Made by a program: the position numbers and the translations under genes. The notes under the pieces were generated by a model that saw only the letters and a program-made list of their open reading frames with translations, had not been told where the DNA came from and ran no database searches. Below, in pieces: positions 49,511 through 62,269 of a DNA stretch of 64,000 nucleotides (the stretch's first letter is position 1; each line of letters begins with the position of its first letter). The DNA comes from Agelaius tricolor. Taxonomy: Eukaryota > Chordata > Aves > Passeriformes > Icteridae. Location: assembly GCA_023055355.1 (NCBI GenBank), contig JALJCS010000004.1, positions 33,231,744 through 33,295,743 of the forward strand, written 5' to 3'.

Positions 49511-52500
49511 GGTCCTCTCTCCCTGTTTTCCTAAGATCTTATTTTCCTTTATTTTCATGGATTAATGAAAAAGAACATCTGAAGGGAGTTGTTAAAAATT
49601 TGTGTTCTATAAACATGAAAAAAAAAAATCCCTTTTTTTCTGCACTCCTCTGTAGTAACCAGTCCTAGTTACAGATCTGAAATTACTGATTGGTATCTTG
49701 GACTTGCACAAATGCACAATGCACAAATAAGACTGTCAGTGTGTTCTGAGTAGAGGAAAGTTAATGATTATCATGTTTATAGCCTGAGTTAAAATGAGAA
49801 AGCCATAAAGACAAACTTCTGATAAGGTAGTACTCATATCTGGTGAACTGTGAGTTTTCTACTGGGCACCAAGGTCTCCAGTCTCATTACTGAGTCACTT
49901 GCACAAACTGCTTATGACGTTGTTTAACCTAGCAGGACTACATTTGATAAGTGTCTGCAGGAACACTAGCATAACTCCTTGCTTTGTTCAGCTGCTAATG
50001 TGCTAGACCTCCTCTTGGGTGTAAGTCTAAAGGAGTATCATTTTTTCCTTTTTCCACTTTGAAAATCCAGCAGAGTCTATCCAACAAGAAGGCAGCATCT
50101 CTAAATTGCAGCATGCAGCTTGTATGTACATTGGTGCAAACCAAGTGTTTACTTTGGCTGTGCCGTGTTGGAATATATGGGTCTTTCATGAACAGCATGA
50201 GAAATGGAAGAACCTGCCAAAGTCAGAAAGGGACCTTTGTCTTCAGATCCCAAACCTTCAGCAGTATCCTGTGCCATTGACTCTACGACTGCAACTGGGG
50301 TACCCATCTGCTTTGTAGTGTGCTGCCACAGGTGCAGACTGCTGTTGTTTCTCACCGTTTACATATGCTTATCTGAACAACTGGACAAGTGTCTTTTTGT
50401 TTCATTAATGTTGTCAAGCCTGTTATTCGTCCTGCAGATAGAGCTTCATATGGGAAGACACTCAGGTGAAGCTTTACTGAAGAATAAACAAGGTTTTCCA
50501 AACTTAGCATGATCACTCTTGCAGTCACTGGAATTGGATTGGAACTCAAACCTTGAAACAACAGAAGATGTTGGAGAGGTAAAATCCATTTTGCCTGCAA
50601 GAAAGAAAAACAATAGTCGGCTGGATAGTATCTCCTCTCTTTCCCTAAAAATTATGGCTAACTGATTAGGATGAATGGTTAAAGACAGTAAAAGAAAAGA
50701 GTGAGGAATAGATGTGAAGTTCAGATAAAAGGTGCAATTGCATCACACTGTAGGCAGAAATTAAACCCTGTGGTATTTTTGCAAACACTGGCCTGTGTAC
50801 AGCAAAAGGATGAAAGCTCTGAACTCCAATTTTGATACTTGAGAGGTCTCAGAACACTGCAAATAGCCAAGAGCTGCTGGTGGAATATTCAGTCTTTTTC
50901 TGTGTGTTAAATCTGGAAAGAAAAAAAATCTCAAGTAACATGGACATGAAATGGAACAGACAAGCATAACTCTTCATTCAGTAAAGCTCTGGAAAACAAA
51001 TGGACCGCCTTGGGATATTATGGATAAGGAGATTGATTAAGTTTTTACATTTTATAAGATAATAAAACAACTATAAAAAATATTTTCTAGTGCTGCTTAT
51101 ACTACCATAGCTCTGAGAAACAACAATATATTGACCGTATGGAATTCTGTATCAAGCTTGTGCTTTGCTGGTCGACACATTGCAATGAATGTCTGGGTTT
51201 GATTTGTTTGTTCATGTGGTTTTTTGGTATTAAGCTACAAGTAAGGATTGCACTTTAAAATAGGTTTCACACAAAAACTGAGTAGAACTGCATCTATAAT
51301 TAGAGGATTCCCAATGGTATTATATTTTTTTCCTTTTGGCGCAGCTGGGAACTAAAAGTATCTTAATTAGCAAAAGTATCTTAAGTCTCTCCAAATGTGA
51401 AAGGGTTTATTACCAATTACTATTTTTCAGTTTCTAACCAACTAATGACTCTCCAAAAATAATCAGAAAGACAAATGCTGTCCCCATATTACAAAATCAG
51501 CAGATATAGAAAGAACAAGCCTTGGACTTAACAAACAAGTATTTTTCTCATGATTTGATGAGTAAAACATGACATCAAGCAGTAGCCCAACAAATTCCAA
51601 GCTTGTGACTCCCAGCCACCTGCTAGGAGCTGGTGTGGGGGCTAATGAGTATGCAGTTCTTGCTGTCTTTTGTGTTTTGGATTGTCATCATTGCAGAGAT
51701 AAATTTGGAGCTCTACAGAATCTTGTCTCTTGGGTATTGCTAACTTTCAGAAGTGGAATGAGCCTTTAGAAGTAGAGTCACCGGAGTGGCTAAATACCAC
51801 AAAGAAAGGCCTGTCATAGGGAGAATGGGAAAGTCCACAAGGTAGGCTGAGACATATACACAGCAACCAAATTACCCAATCCCAAAGCAGCAAATTAAGA
51901 AACAAAGAAAAATAAATTGCAAGAAAACATGCTGTGATGGTGCATTTTCCCCCCACAGCACCCACCCCATCTCAATGCCATATTATCATCTGAGAAATGC
52001 TCATTAGACTTTAGCCTTGATGAACAGGGCCCAGGCTCAGGTTCTCTTGAGCTTATTAGCTGTCTGTTCTCAGAAACTTGTGTTTCCCAATAAGCTTCTG
52101 TTTTTTTTAATGAATAGTCTTAGAGACTTATTTTTTCTTGCCTGAATAACAACCTAAGCAGAATAATGTTTTCATCATCAAACTTTTAAAGTTACCAACC
52201 TGAACTGTGGCCAGGATGGAAAATTACTCTGACTAAAGCCCCCTGTCTTGCAACCCTATAAACAGTGGTCCAACACGAGACCCTTTGAGCTTTTTTGGAC
52301 CAGAGCAGATTGCGGCCAGCAGCCTCCCTCTGAGCAGGGCCTCTCAGAGCCAGCAAACTCTCAGCTTTGCCATACTCAGAGGATCACTGAATGACAGCGA
52401 TGGATGACACCAGGATGCCTCAGGATGACCTTCAGAAAAATGTGAACATGGGGCAGAAAGACTCCCCAGAGAAAGTATTATGCTCTGCAAGGGATGCTGT

Positions 52501-52749
52501 CAGGACCCTGAGACCCACTTTGATGACCTACCTTGCATCAACTCCTCTCTCCAGTTATTTTCTGAATTGTGACATATTTCTGTTGCTTTACAGCTCATAA
52601 TGGAAGGTATCTAGCTTGCTGGCAGTAATTTCAGAGAAAATGAGTTCTAACATCAGTGGCATTAATACTGTGTAGTCTTCTGATCTCAATAAATTTGGGT
52701 CCTTTTGATACGTCCTGTTGTCAGGAAGCTGATCCATCATAGTTCCAAA

Positions 52750-52845
52750 TTTATAAATATTATTACCAAGATATTCTAGTAAATATATATTCATATTTAT
52801 ACATGCAATTATATATATTTTAATTTATATATTTTAAAATACTTA
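52750..52845. repeat. AT-rich low-complexity block
   Basis: Almost entirely A and T, with TATATATTTTAATTTATATATTTTAAAATA-type sequence. No element recognised. Confidence 0.85.
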
Positions 52846-54309
52846 AAGCATAAGCTCATATAGAGTACACCCAAAGGACAATATACAGCAACACTCAGCC
52901 ACAGGCATTTATAAAGACCTGTACTGTCTGAATTAATCTCTCTCTCTACATTGCTGTTTCTCTGCCTGTGGAGCTGGAGACTGTCTGAAGGAATTATGGA
53001 AGACCCTTTTAATACAAATAATTATCAAAGCAATCTGGCTGAGCAAAACTGTTTAACGGATGGCAAGCTGCTTCACACTGTGCTACATTATGCTTTACCA
53101 ATCAAATGCCTCACTAGTTAATTCATTGAGCTCCACATGGATTAAACAGGCTAGAGTGCACTCATCCTCTCCTTATGCAAAAGAAGAAGATTTGTTTCAA
53201 ATGTTGATTTGCAACATGTCAAGAAATGTTTTCTTCAATTAAGTAATCTCATATTAAAGAGAGTTCCATGCCAGAAAAATAAACAGCGCAACTTTTCTAC
53301 ACACAGGCAGCGGTTACATGCAGGACACAATCTTATGCTTTCTTTGAGGCAGCTCTTGAAAGCCAGGAATTAATATTTGTGTCAGAATCACAGCTACAAT
53401 AGTATTATGCAAATTTTGGGCTCAATTACACCTGTATACATTATAGCCAATTCATTTCTAGTGGATCTACACAGATTTAGTAATCATAATAGAGAGAAAA
53501 CATGTCTTTCAAATTTGTTCTCCTAAGTGAAGAAGAATTAATCCATAGACTCTGCTCCACACAAACTTCACTATTAATACTCCTTTTATGCAGCTGAATT
53601 CCTCACAGAAGGTTTTTCTGGTCTGAAACTAATTGATTGGACTAAAAATTGGTAATTACTACTAAAAATAATAACAGGCATGTCTTCTCTGGTCATTACT
53701 ACTAAGGAGATCAGAGATACAAAGATAATCACACTCCTACAATGGATCAAACAAAACAAGAACTCCATCATTGTCAGACAAAAGAAAGGTACAGAAGAAT
53801 AAATGTACTATATAGTTTTATCTCATCTTCAAACCCAATAACTAGGGGCTGACCACACACATCCTGAAGGCTATGTAATTACAACAGAAGTGAGTTTTGG
53901 CCCTCTGACAGGGAGTTTTCATTAGATAAGCTAGACCTAAGCAATATGTTTTCACAGGGCTTTGTGAATGGCATAGCTGAATTATAAATAATTACTGACA
54001 TCCCATCTGAGAGCCCAAGCAGCACACCATTATGCAGCTCATTGGATCTCCTGGGAAATGGGCACTAAGGCAGCTTTGCTTCTCTCCACCGTTTTGCTCG
54101 CTCAGCTGCAGTAACTGGCATGCAGTAGAAGAAGGCTGGGCTCCTTGCTCTGCTATGACACAGGCAGCACTGGAACAAAACCCCAGGAGTGTGACCCAGA
54201 GGTGAGAGGACCCAGGCAACTGGGGAAGCCCAACAAACATATGTTCCAGGTCATCATTTGGTCCCTTCATCAAGCTTTTAGGGAGCACATGCTGTGGTGA
54301 GGTTGCTGG

Positions 54310-54345
54310 TTTTTTTGTTTGTTTGTTTGTTTGTTTTGGGGGGGG
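54310..54345. repeat. (TTTG)n followed by an eight-base G run
   Basis: TTTTTTTG, four TTTG units, TTTT and then GGGGGGGG. A simple repeat. Confidence 0.93.
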
Positions 54346-55224
54346 TGAATTTTTATTTTTGGGGAGACACATTTAAAACCTGAAACAGTCAATCAGCACC
54401 TTTCATATTTTTTCTAGGAATAAAACCATCTATGATGTTCTGTTACTTATCATGAAAAGAACAAAAGAAATAATTCTTTAAAATGTAGACAACCTAAATA
54501 TCAACTATATCTATTGATTTGCTCTCGATGTCGGGGCCAAATCAGGGGGAAAACACACCAGAAAAAACTGATAATCTACCAGGTACTAGATACCCCACCA
54601 ACCAAATCTAATGAACTCTGTTAGGATCTTTAGAAGTTGGTGGTCTGACTCACACCTTATTGCTCTGAGCAGAAACTTGAAGGTGCTGTTATGTCCTTTG
54701 CAGAGTCAGTGACAAGGAAGGCCTGTGTTACACCGTGATTCCTTGCTGCTAGCTTTCCACCACCTCATCCTGGGTGTGATCCCACTGAGGCCAGGTGTCC
54801 TGACAGAATATTATGCACCTGCTGATCTCATTAGAGCCTTCACCTATACCCACTTAGTAAACACAGCCAAGGAAACAGGCTCAGACATGGTCCCTGATCC
54901 ATCCATGCATGCATTGACACCAGCTTTGCAGATGTGTTCTAGCACACAGCCAATGTCCTCTAGGAAAAAGCCTGGTGGTGATGCCCATGTGGAGGACAAG
55001 ATACCGTGACCAGCACTGACAAGATGTAGAAATTGATGCTTTACTCCCATATTCCCCATTCTGGAGTTTGTACTGATGCTTAAATATGGATGGGTAATAA
55101 AACACCTTGGACATGGAGCAAACTTGAATTCAAGTGCAGGAAGACACTTAGATTCATATGACAAGCTACAAGTAATGAAGTGGTCAGGCCATTCTCCAGC
55201 AATGAACAAAAGTATTAGTGAAAC

Positions 55225-55415
55225 TATGTAATCAATTAATTTATGGCATAATAAAAAATTACTTAATCACAAAATTACAACGAATTTTTATATTCAGGTT
55301 AATTTTTAAAATTATTTTTAAAAAATAATTTTAAATTATTTTTAAATATTTTTTAAATTATAGAAAAATTAAATATTTTTTAAAATTTAAATATTATTTT
55401 TTAAAATTTTAGATT
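55225..55415. repeat. Extended AT-rich block with self-complementary segments
   Basis: Roughly 190 bases of nearly pure A/T with repeated AATTATTTTTAAA-type words. At 55308-55332, AAAATTATTTTT and AAAAATAATTTT are perfect complements around one A. The low complexity lowers the weight of that palindrome. Confidence 0.88.
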
Positions 55416-56354
55416 TTCCTGGCACTGTGAAATTTTTGTGCTTTAAAAAGGGTAGAAACTTCTTCATGGGAGAAAAATAAATCCCTGCTGGTGACTGGAC
55501 TCAAGTAGGTACCACTGTCCTGCACAGGTAATATGTCTGAAGTAACATCTCTCTTTGATTCTGCTTTGCCTCCTATCGGAGGATGCTTAGCAAAGTCAGT
55601 AGGTTTTCTTCTTGTCATTGACTGGCTGGAGATAAATGTTTACTTTCTGTGCACAGGCTTTAATTTGCTCTAACCTTTGCCACAGAGATGCTGCAAGGAC
55701 TAAGTGCAGCATCAAATGTAAGATCTAAATAGGATCCCATTAGGCAACTGGCAGAGAACAGTGCTAGCAGTAGTGAGTAAGCTCTTTCACATCAAATTCC
55801 TGTTTCATTCCTGATGAGCTGTTGGGTGCAGTAGGTACAGTCCTGTGAAGTTCACCACATGTACACACATACACTTTCCGTTTCATTTGCAATGCTGACA
55901 CCCTGTTCCTACAGTTTGCAGAGACTGGGATTTGTTTCAATGGTTTTAACTGGGCCACTGCTTGTTCTCAGTTTCCTGTTGCTTTGATCATGGTTTTCCA
56001 GCGCTCCTCAAGTAAGTCGTATCCTCCAAGGTGGATTTTCTCCTTTCCTGTGCTGGGCCAAAGCATCTAAGTGACCTTTGATTTTTTTCTTCTTCCCTCA
56101 TCTTTTTTTTTCCCTTTGGCTTTTTTTTGTTTTGTTTCTGACTCGCCATATGTGAGATGATTGTGCCCACAGGAATTCCTTTCAGAGTACCTAAGCACAA
56201 AAGAAAAACACCCGGCCAGTTCTTTTTCTAGAGCAGTACAAACATTTCCTTAAACCTAAGTGTCTCAGGAGGGGCATTGACAGAAGGCTCCTTTCACCCA
56301 GAAAGCTCACTCTGCGCTGAGCTGCCGGTGAACCCTCAGCCGCCTCCTGCATTT

Positions 56355-56362
56355 TGACGTCA
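56355..56362. promoter_or_regulatory. Perfect CRE octamer TGACGTCA
   Basis: The palindromic cAMP-response element sits in GC-richer sequence (GCCGCCTCCTGCATTTTGACGTCACTCATGG). CpG-containing octamers are rare in this AT-leaning, CpG-depleted DNA. Function is inferred only, because no adjacent promoter is identified. Confidence 0.4.
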
Positions 56363-59092
56363 CTCATGGAGCAAAAGTTTTGCCAATAAAAGCAGTCAAG
56401 TTCTTTGATTCCAACTTTATGACAATGGAAAGGAGGCCAGGGCCAATCATGCTGTGGTGGGGTTTATTAATGGAAAAGGGCAGTGGGAGCCAGTAACTCT
56501 TTGGCAACTTCATTCCTTTGACTACTGTCCCCCTGCCTTGCACTTGATGGATGGAAAACTGCATGCTCTCCTCTTCAGTGATAGCTTTCCCATGCTAATA
56601 GTCTCCCCAGTAAGACAGCCTGGACTAACAATAGGAACTTGCACAGCTTGGGAAGGGCAAAGCAGATCTTAAAACCACCCATGTGATTTGACGGCTGCAA
56701 GGAACCATGCTAAGAAAATATCCCTGTACTCTGAACTCATCTAATTAAGGGAATAAATCTGATTTCCTCTTTGAGCTCTCCTCCCCTGTGGTCTGAACTG
56801 CTAACCCCTTGGTTTTAATAGATGAGTTATGTCCCTGGACAGTGACACAAAAATTTTAGTCCTATTTTCAGCATATCCCAATAAAATTAATTGTGATCTC
56901 TCCTCAGAACTGTTTCAGAATGCTTCTGTCTGTCACTGCACTAACAAAAGATGGGGTTGACAATTTGCTTATCAGGGGCTCATTTTTCCCAGGTTCAGCA
57001 TGGTTGTGTGCTGAGGGAAGGGATTGTCTCTCTAAATCCCAATTTGGAGGAAGCACAGACAGGCATTGCTTTTCCCCCCTTCCCTGCTCTGTCACTAAAA
57101 TTGCCAGTAAATGCCTGGAACTTGTCCTCCAAAGCAAGAACAATCCCCATGCCATGGACCACTGAAGAACAACAGAGATGGGGGGACATCTGCTTTAGTG
57201 GCTAAGCCAGCTTTAGGGAGGACGAAATCAAAGTAAGGAGCAAGACAGGCCAGAGCTTGGCTGGAAGGTAAGAAAGAAGGGCGAAATGCCACTTCACTGG
57301 GAAAGAAGCTGATAGGGGGCCTAAGTGCCTCTTTCTTGCTTCACCAAGCTTCACCAACCACATCACAGAACAAGTTACAGCACAGAAGTTTTAGGAGCTC
57401 CTTTCCTCTCCACTTTGTGATCCAAAGCACTCTCAGTGCAGTCAGAAGTCACCCAGTCTGGATGGTTATTCATGGAGCTTTACTGGGCACCAACAAGGAA
57501 TCAAGCACATAAATTACATCCTGAGCAGTACACACCTCCCAGGGAAGCAGTAGCCATGAAGTTCCTGGCAGAAGAATTATTTAGCACATTCTAAGATAAT
57601 GTCAATAAAAATTCTGAAAGAGCACAACTCCATAGGAGCCTATGCTTTAGGGCTTACTTTGGGTGTGATGATTTTATTGCTGTTTGTAGGGGGGGAAAAA
57701 AGGAAGTATTTAATTGGAGCTAAATATCTCCAACATTTGTGGTTGTAGGATACAGATTTCAGAACAATCCTTGCTAAGAAACTTTACAGATTAGAACACA
57801 GCAATTTATTCCTCTCTTTGTCTGACAACTAATGAAACTTCTCTCTCCCCAAAAGTGTGCCACTTTAGATAACTAAATTTTCTTAAAAGTGCATTGGAAA
57901 AAAAAAAGAAACCTGCTTTGACATATAATTTATTAGTTGGCAGTTGTGGGGGGTTAGGATACTAAGTGTCTAGAGATTGGGAATTTTTATGACATGGACC
58001 CAGATTCATAAGAAAAGTTTGTGATATATGTAGGTTGGAGCAGGGGGGTTTACAAAATATCTAAGTGCTAGTGTTCACAATATGCTGTCCAAGTTTTTTA
58101 TAGCAACTTGAAACCAGAATTTATAGAGTGCTATTAAAATGTCTTGGTTGTATGTGTTAGACCTTGATAGCAGCTGGATTAGCCTTAATTTTTTTATTTT
58201 TTATAGGATGAAGAAGAATGTGGCTGTGCATCCCAGCATGTGAGAGAGTTTATCAAATACAAGGCAGCAGCCAGAACAACAGGAAATCGCATAAGAAAGC
58301 CCAACTCCTGGTTGGCAGAAGCACATTGACCTCTCCTTCATGTCACTAGGTTTAATACTCCAACTTCGCTGTAAAAGCTTCTTCCCCGAGCCTGGGTTCA
58401 TAAACGTGTTAGTGGTCCTTGATGTTCCCAGCAGAGGACAGTAAGGAAAACACAGCCCTGAATAGCTCACATTGATCGCAGCAAATACAGAGCAGGAGGG
58501 TCAGAACCATTTCCCGCCCAGAGCCAGTGCTGTAGAACTGAGCAGCTATTCATAGCCATTGGATCCTCTCCAAGCCGTGAGTGTAGATTTTCTTGTATCA
58601 TCTTTGCAGAGAGGAATTGTAGTCCCCAATGCCTCCCGCTTGATTTGGATAGACGGTTTATTTGTTTAGTCCTGTAATGATATTATCCACAGGGCTAGAG
58701 CCACACAGGGAGGATTAGGAATTCCTGGGGGAGAAGCCGTGTGTTTATTACCCTGACAGCCCCGTGTGACACAAACCAACAGTTATTTGTAGTTGTTCTT
58801 CTCCTCTAAAAACTTGAAGCATGCAGCCGTGGGGCGGAGGTGTCGGATCGATCTCGCAAAGGCACAAGGCGAAGAGGCTGCCACAGGGAAAGTGGTAGGA
58901 TTAGCATGCTAGAAAGTCCTTGCTCGACTACCTACAAACAGCTCTACCTCTGGATGTTTTTAAATGTGAATGACGAGATGGGGGACATCAGAGACCGGAG
59001 TCTTTCAAACATCGATAACAATCCCAAACCTGTGCATTTTACTTGCCTTTTAAGAGCATTTATTAAGCTATGCAACTCAGATTGTAGCCGGC

Positions 59093-59115
59093 TTTTTTTT
59101 TTTTTTTTTTTTTTT
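59093..59115. repeat. Poly-T run (23 T)
   Basis: A homopolymer next to TTTTTAAAAAAAC. No SINE or LINE body is recognised beside it. Confidence 0.95.
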
Positions 59116-59589
59116 AAGCCCTGCGTTTTTAAAAAAACAAATTAAAAAAGCACCGGCATAAAAAGCTCTTGCAAGTATGTGCATAAACCCAGGGAATCCA
59201 AAGGGCAGGAAGAAGGTTGTTGGTCTGGGGTTTTCTTCCTATTATTTTTCTTTATAAAAAAAATCGTTTCCTATTTTAATAAATATTTAATCATGGAAAG
59301 GGAGGGGAAAGGCCAAAAGTAACAAAGAACTGTAGGTTGTTTAGATTGCTTGGGAACTCCCTCTTTGCAGCTGACCATTGCTACATGTAGGTTAATTTCC
59401 ACATGGAGCTGGAGAAACTCTATCCCCGGTTTGTGAAGTATGGGTCAGCCGAAGCATGTTAATCTGTTTAGCATGTGTGCTTCGTGGAGGTGCCAGACCA
59501 CCGCCGTGCAAGAGCAGAAGCAGCAGCAACCATAGTCCTTAGGGGTAGTTAATAAAGACTTGAAGGGAAACAAGTTTATAAAGGTTTCA

Positions 59590-60090
59590 GTTCGTGCACT
59601 GTGCCAGCTTTGGACATTACAGGCTTCCAGCCCTGAGGATCAGAAAGCTGAGAAATCCCCGGGCTATTTATCGCAGCCCTAGAAGGCAAAGCGCCGGTGA
59701 CGCAGCCTGCGCAGCCGGGGGAAGAGCGGGAAGTGCCTTAGTGCTACTTCTCCCCGTGAAAAGGGGAGTCTCCCCAACCCTCTAGGAGCACCCCGAGCTC
59801 CCGTAGCCCCGTACACAAGTGAATCTTCACTGCTTTGGGTAGATAGAGATGGTTTTGGAACCTCTGATTTAACCTGCGCCCTTCCCGATGTAGAGCCTCA
59901 CACCCAGCTGGAGACTTGAGGAGTCGTACGAGCCACTGAATGAGATAATAGCAAATAAAGCTCCATGGGCTTATTCCTACAACCCCTCACGATGCAGACT
60001 AATCAACGTCTCGTCTCTCGCTCGGGGATGAGCCGCGAGACATGTGGCGCTCGGGCTGACACGCCACTTCTCTCTCATCATTTTTTAAAA
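59590..60090. promoter_or_regulatory. Moderate CpG-rich block
   Basis: Clustered CpGs, for example CGCCGGTGACGCAGCCTGCGCAGCCGGGGG at about 59691-59720 (with an NRF1-like TGCGCA core) and GTCTCGTCTCTCGCTCGGGG near 60010. No TATA box or initiator is obvious and direction cannot be assigned. Confidence 0.4.
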
Positions 60091-60419
60091 TTTTCCTTTG
60101 AAATTCTAGACACTTATTAAAGCATTTTTAAATAATCAAAATATTTGCTGATGAGTATTTATTTTGACAAGGGTTTTGGTTTGGCTTTCGACTTTCCGTT
60201 CAACTATATAGACTGCAGTATTAATTTACTGCAAAACCAAATGTGGATGAGATTATTTTGCCTCGACGCTGGATTTCAGTCATTCGGGAGAAGTTTTTCT
60301 AGTAGATGAAATGAACAGTCGCAAATAGATCTCGTTCCGTTTTCCAGCGTGCTTTGCCATGTGTTCTTCAGAGCCAAATGAAGTCGATTACTGATCGACA
60401 GGAAAAATGTCCCGAGAAC

Positions 60420-60900
60420 AGATACACACCGTGGTCGTATCCTGCAAACAAGGGCGTTCATGCAGCCCCGTGGTGTCGCTGTCCTCGCCGCATTTAAAGC
60501 GGCCGAGTGGGCGCTGCGCGTCGAAGGTCAGAAGAAGCCACGAACTGGGACGGGGTTAGTCCCAGTAATCCGGTGCCGAATTACTCCACCCCGGAGGGAT
60601 TCTGGAGGGAGGGGTTCTGGAGGGTGCCCTTTCACTGCTGGACACTCGGACCCCAGATGGGGGAAGGAACCCCCTGTTTGGACAATCCCCGCCCAACAAG
60701 ATGTTTTTTGTCTCCAGGCCTTGAGCGCTCGTTTCTGTTGCATAATGCATTGACAGCGATAAGATCACAAGTGAGGAGACAGAGGCAGAAGCAGCCGCGA
60801 TATAAATGCAGCTGCTGGAGAAGCCTCTGCCCGCTCGCCCGCTGCCTGGCAGACCGGCTCCCAGCCGTGCCTCCAGCAATGATACGCACGTGCACTATTT
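60420..60900 (+). promoter_or_regulatory. CpG-rich block with a TATA box; candidate plus-strand promoter
   Basis: A TATAAAT at 60801-60807 is set in a GC-rich context (GCCGCGATATAAATGCAGC), the arrangement of a core promoter, with a start site expected near 60830. Upstream lie TTGCATAATGCATT (60738-60751), octamer-like, and AGCGATAAGA (60755-60764), a GATA site. Downstream, an ATG at 60879 with G at -3 opens a short frame beginning MIRTCTIFLVFCFTC, which looks like a signal peptide. The same bases (TTTTCCTTGTTTTCTGCTTCACTTGCAG|G) also read as a good splice acceptor, and the two readings exclude each other. The frame resembles no protein I know. The promoter call rests on motifs alone. Confidence 0.4.
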
Positions 60901-61343
60901 TCCTTGTTTTCTGCTTCACTTGCAGGGAGCAGTGGCAGTGGTCACCCTCTGGTGTCTGCTGGCACCGGCTCATCATCGGGCTGGGGTCAGGCTCCTCTCA
61001 GGGGATCCAGCTCCCTCCAAGAGACGAAGCTCAGCACCAAAAGAGCCTTCTGTTAGGTTTCCTGGCCTTTCGTTACATCTTCAGTAGTTTACTTTCCCCT
61101 GAAAGGTGGGGGTTTTTTACTTTAACGTTTTGGCCATTTTGTTGGTTGGTTGGTGTGTGGGCATTGTTTGTTGTTTTACAGCCTTGCACGCACTTTTCTC
61201 ATTAAGTTTTTTATTAATGCTGAAATAATTGGTCGAAATCTAAACCGTGAGCTATCTTCTGTGCTGGCACTCCTTGCCCTCACTGTTACTTGTACTGACA
61301 GACGGCACTTTCGGTCACTTTCACGGGCGGCAGCTCCGTGGCT

Positions 61344-61350
61344 TGACGTC
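61344..61350. promoter_or_regulatory. CRE-like TGACGTC site
   Basis: TGACGTC sits in GTGGCTTGACGTCGCTTC, one base short of the full palindromic octamer (G replaces the final A), within the CpG-rich domain. Functional value unknown. Confidence 0.25.
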
Positions 61351-62269
61351 GCTTCTGAAACCAACCTAACAGGTCAGTAAAACTCACTGACACTGACATC
61401 GAGCGCCCTTAGGCCGAGGTGTGCAGGGGGAAAGTGTCAACTATTTCAGAACACGAGATCCCTCCCAGTTAGTGCTTGCGAAGTGAGCACACACGCACAC
61501 ACACGCACACACAGATGTTTTTAAAAAATTCTGGGGAAAAACCCCCTGTGCTCTCTGCTTTTCCCCGCTGAAATCTTTTACAAAATGTTATTTCTTTGAG
61601 GAGCGTCGGAAGGTGGGGTGGGAAGGGTAATAGTACTCCTGGATTAGCACTGTCGATTAACGTGAGAAGCCCTTCTCTGCATAGGGCATTTAATGCTCTG
61701 AAGCCCTGTCCTCCTCGAGGGGAGGCAGAGAGCTCCCCTCAACCATTGCTCCTTGTCCTGAGAAGGCCTGTTCTCGCTCCTCCAACTGGGCACGGAACAC
61801 GTGGGGAGATGACATTGTCATTTCAAGCCACTAAAATCCTTCTTATTGCTCTAATGACCTACAACCTATTTTCTTTCTCTACAAGATACAGTAAGACCTA
61901 TTCTGTTTGAAGCAGTCGCTGCGCATTCTGATGGCAGGCCAAGTAAGAGTCCTGCCAGAGGAAGTTTAACAATGAGTTTCAGAGAAATGTGTGTATTTTG
62001 CGCTTGATGTATGCTCCTGGTCAGAAACCCAGGCTTTCCTCGCGGGGGGGCTCTGCTCCCGGTCATCTCTGCTTCTTTTGGAGCAAGAGACTATCACTAT
62101 CACTGCGGTCAGTAAAGCCAAACCAGGAAAATGACCCTGCAATGGCTCATGAATAATCGCCATAGTTTAATGGCCTCTGACTCGCTGACCTGTTACATAC
62201 AGTAACGACATCCAGTCGGTCTTTCCAGAGACCAGAAGCATGGCATAATTATGTGCAGATACCAGGTTG

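Larger units (their letters stand above)
49511..58500. other. Gene-free stretch, AT-rich, right part possibly regulatory
   Basis: No supported gene. AT-rich low-complexity blocks are at 52750-52845 and 55225-55415, and a TTTG/G-run repeat at 54310-54345. A perfect CRE octamer is at 56355-56362. Minus-strand frames near 54844-55209 and 53992-54372 exceed 120 codons but resemble nothing known. Confidence 0.45.

Noticed and set aside
56000..56060. A minus-strand exon-like stretch near the frame 55988-56200
   Set aside because: The frame resembling protein (GGYDLLEERWKTM) lacks clear splice sites, stops soon after, and could not be tied to any family.
60544..60566. An 8-bp-arm hairpin (ACTGGGAC/GTCCCAGT)
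   Set aside because: Arms this short are expected many times by chance in 64 kb. It shares the GTCCCAGT word with the 14965 hairpin, but I see no further similarity between the two loci.
60507..61205. A 232-codon plus-strand open frame
   Set aside because: Its start lies upstream of the TATA box at 60801, so one transcript from that promoter could not carry it. The composition is GC-driven and no known protein is recognised. Only the internal ATG at 60879 was kept as a low-confidence possibility.
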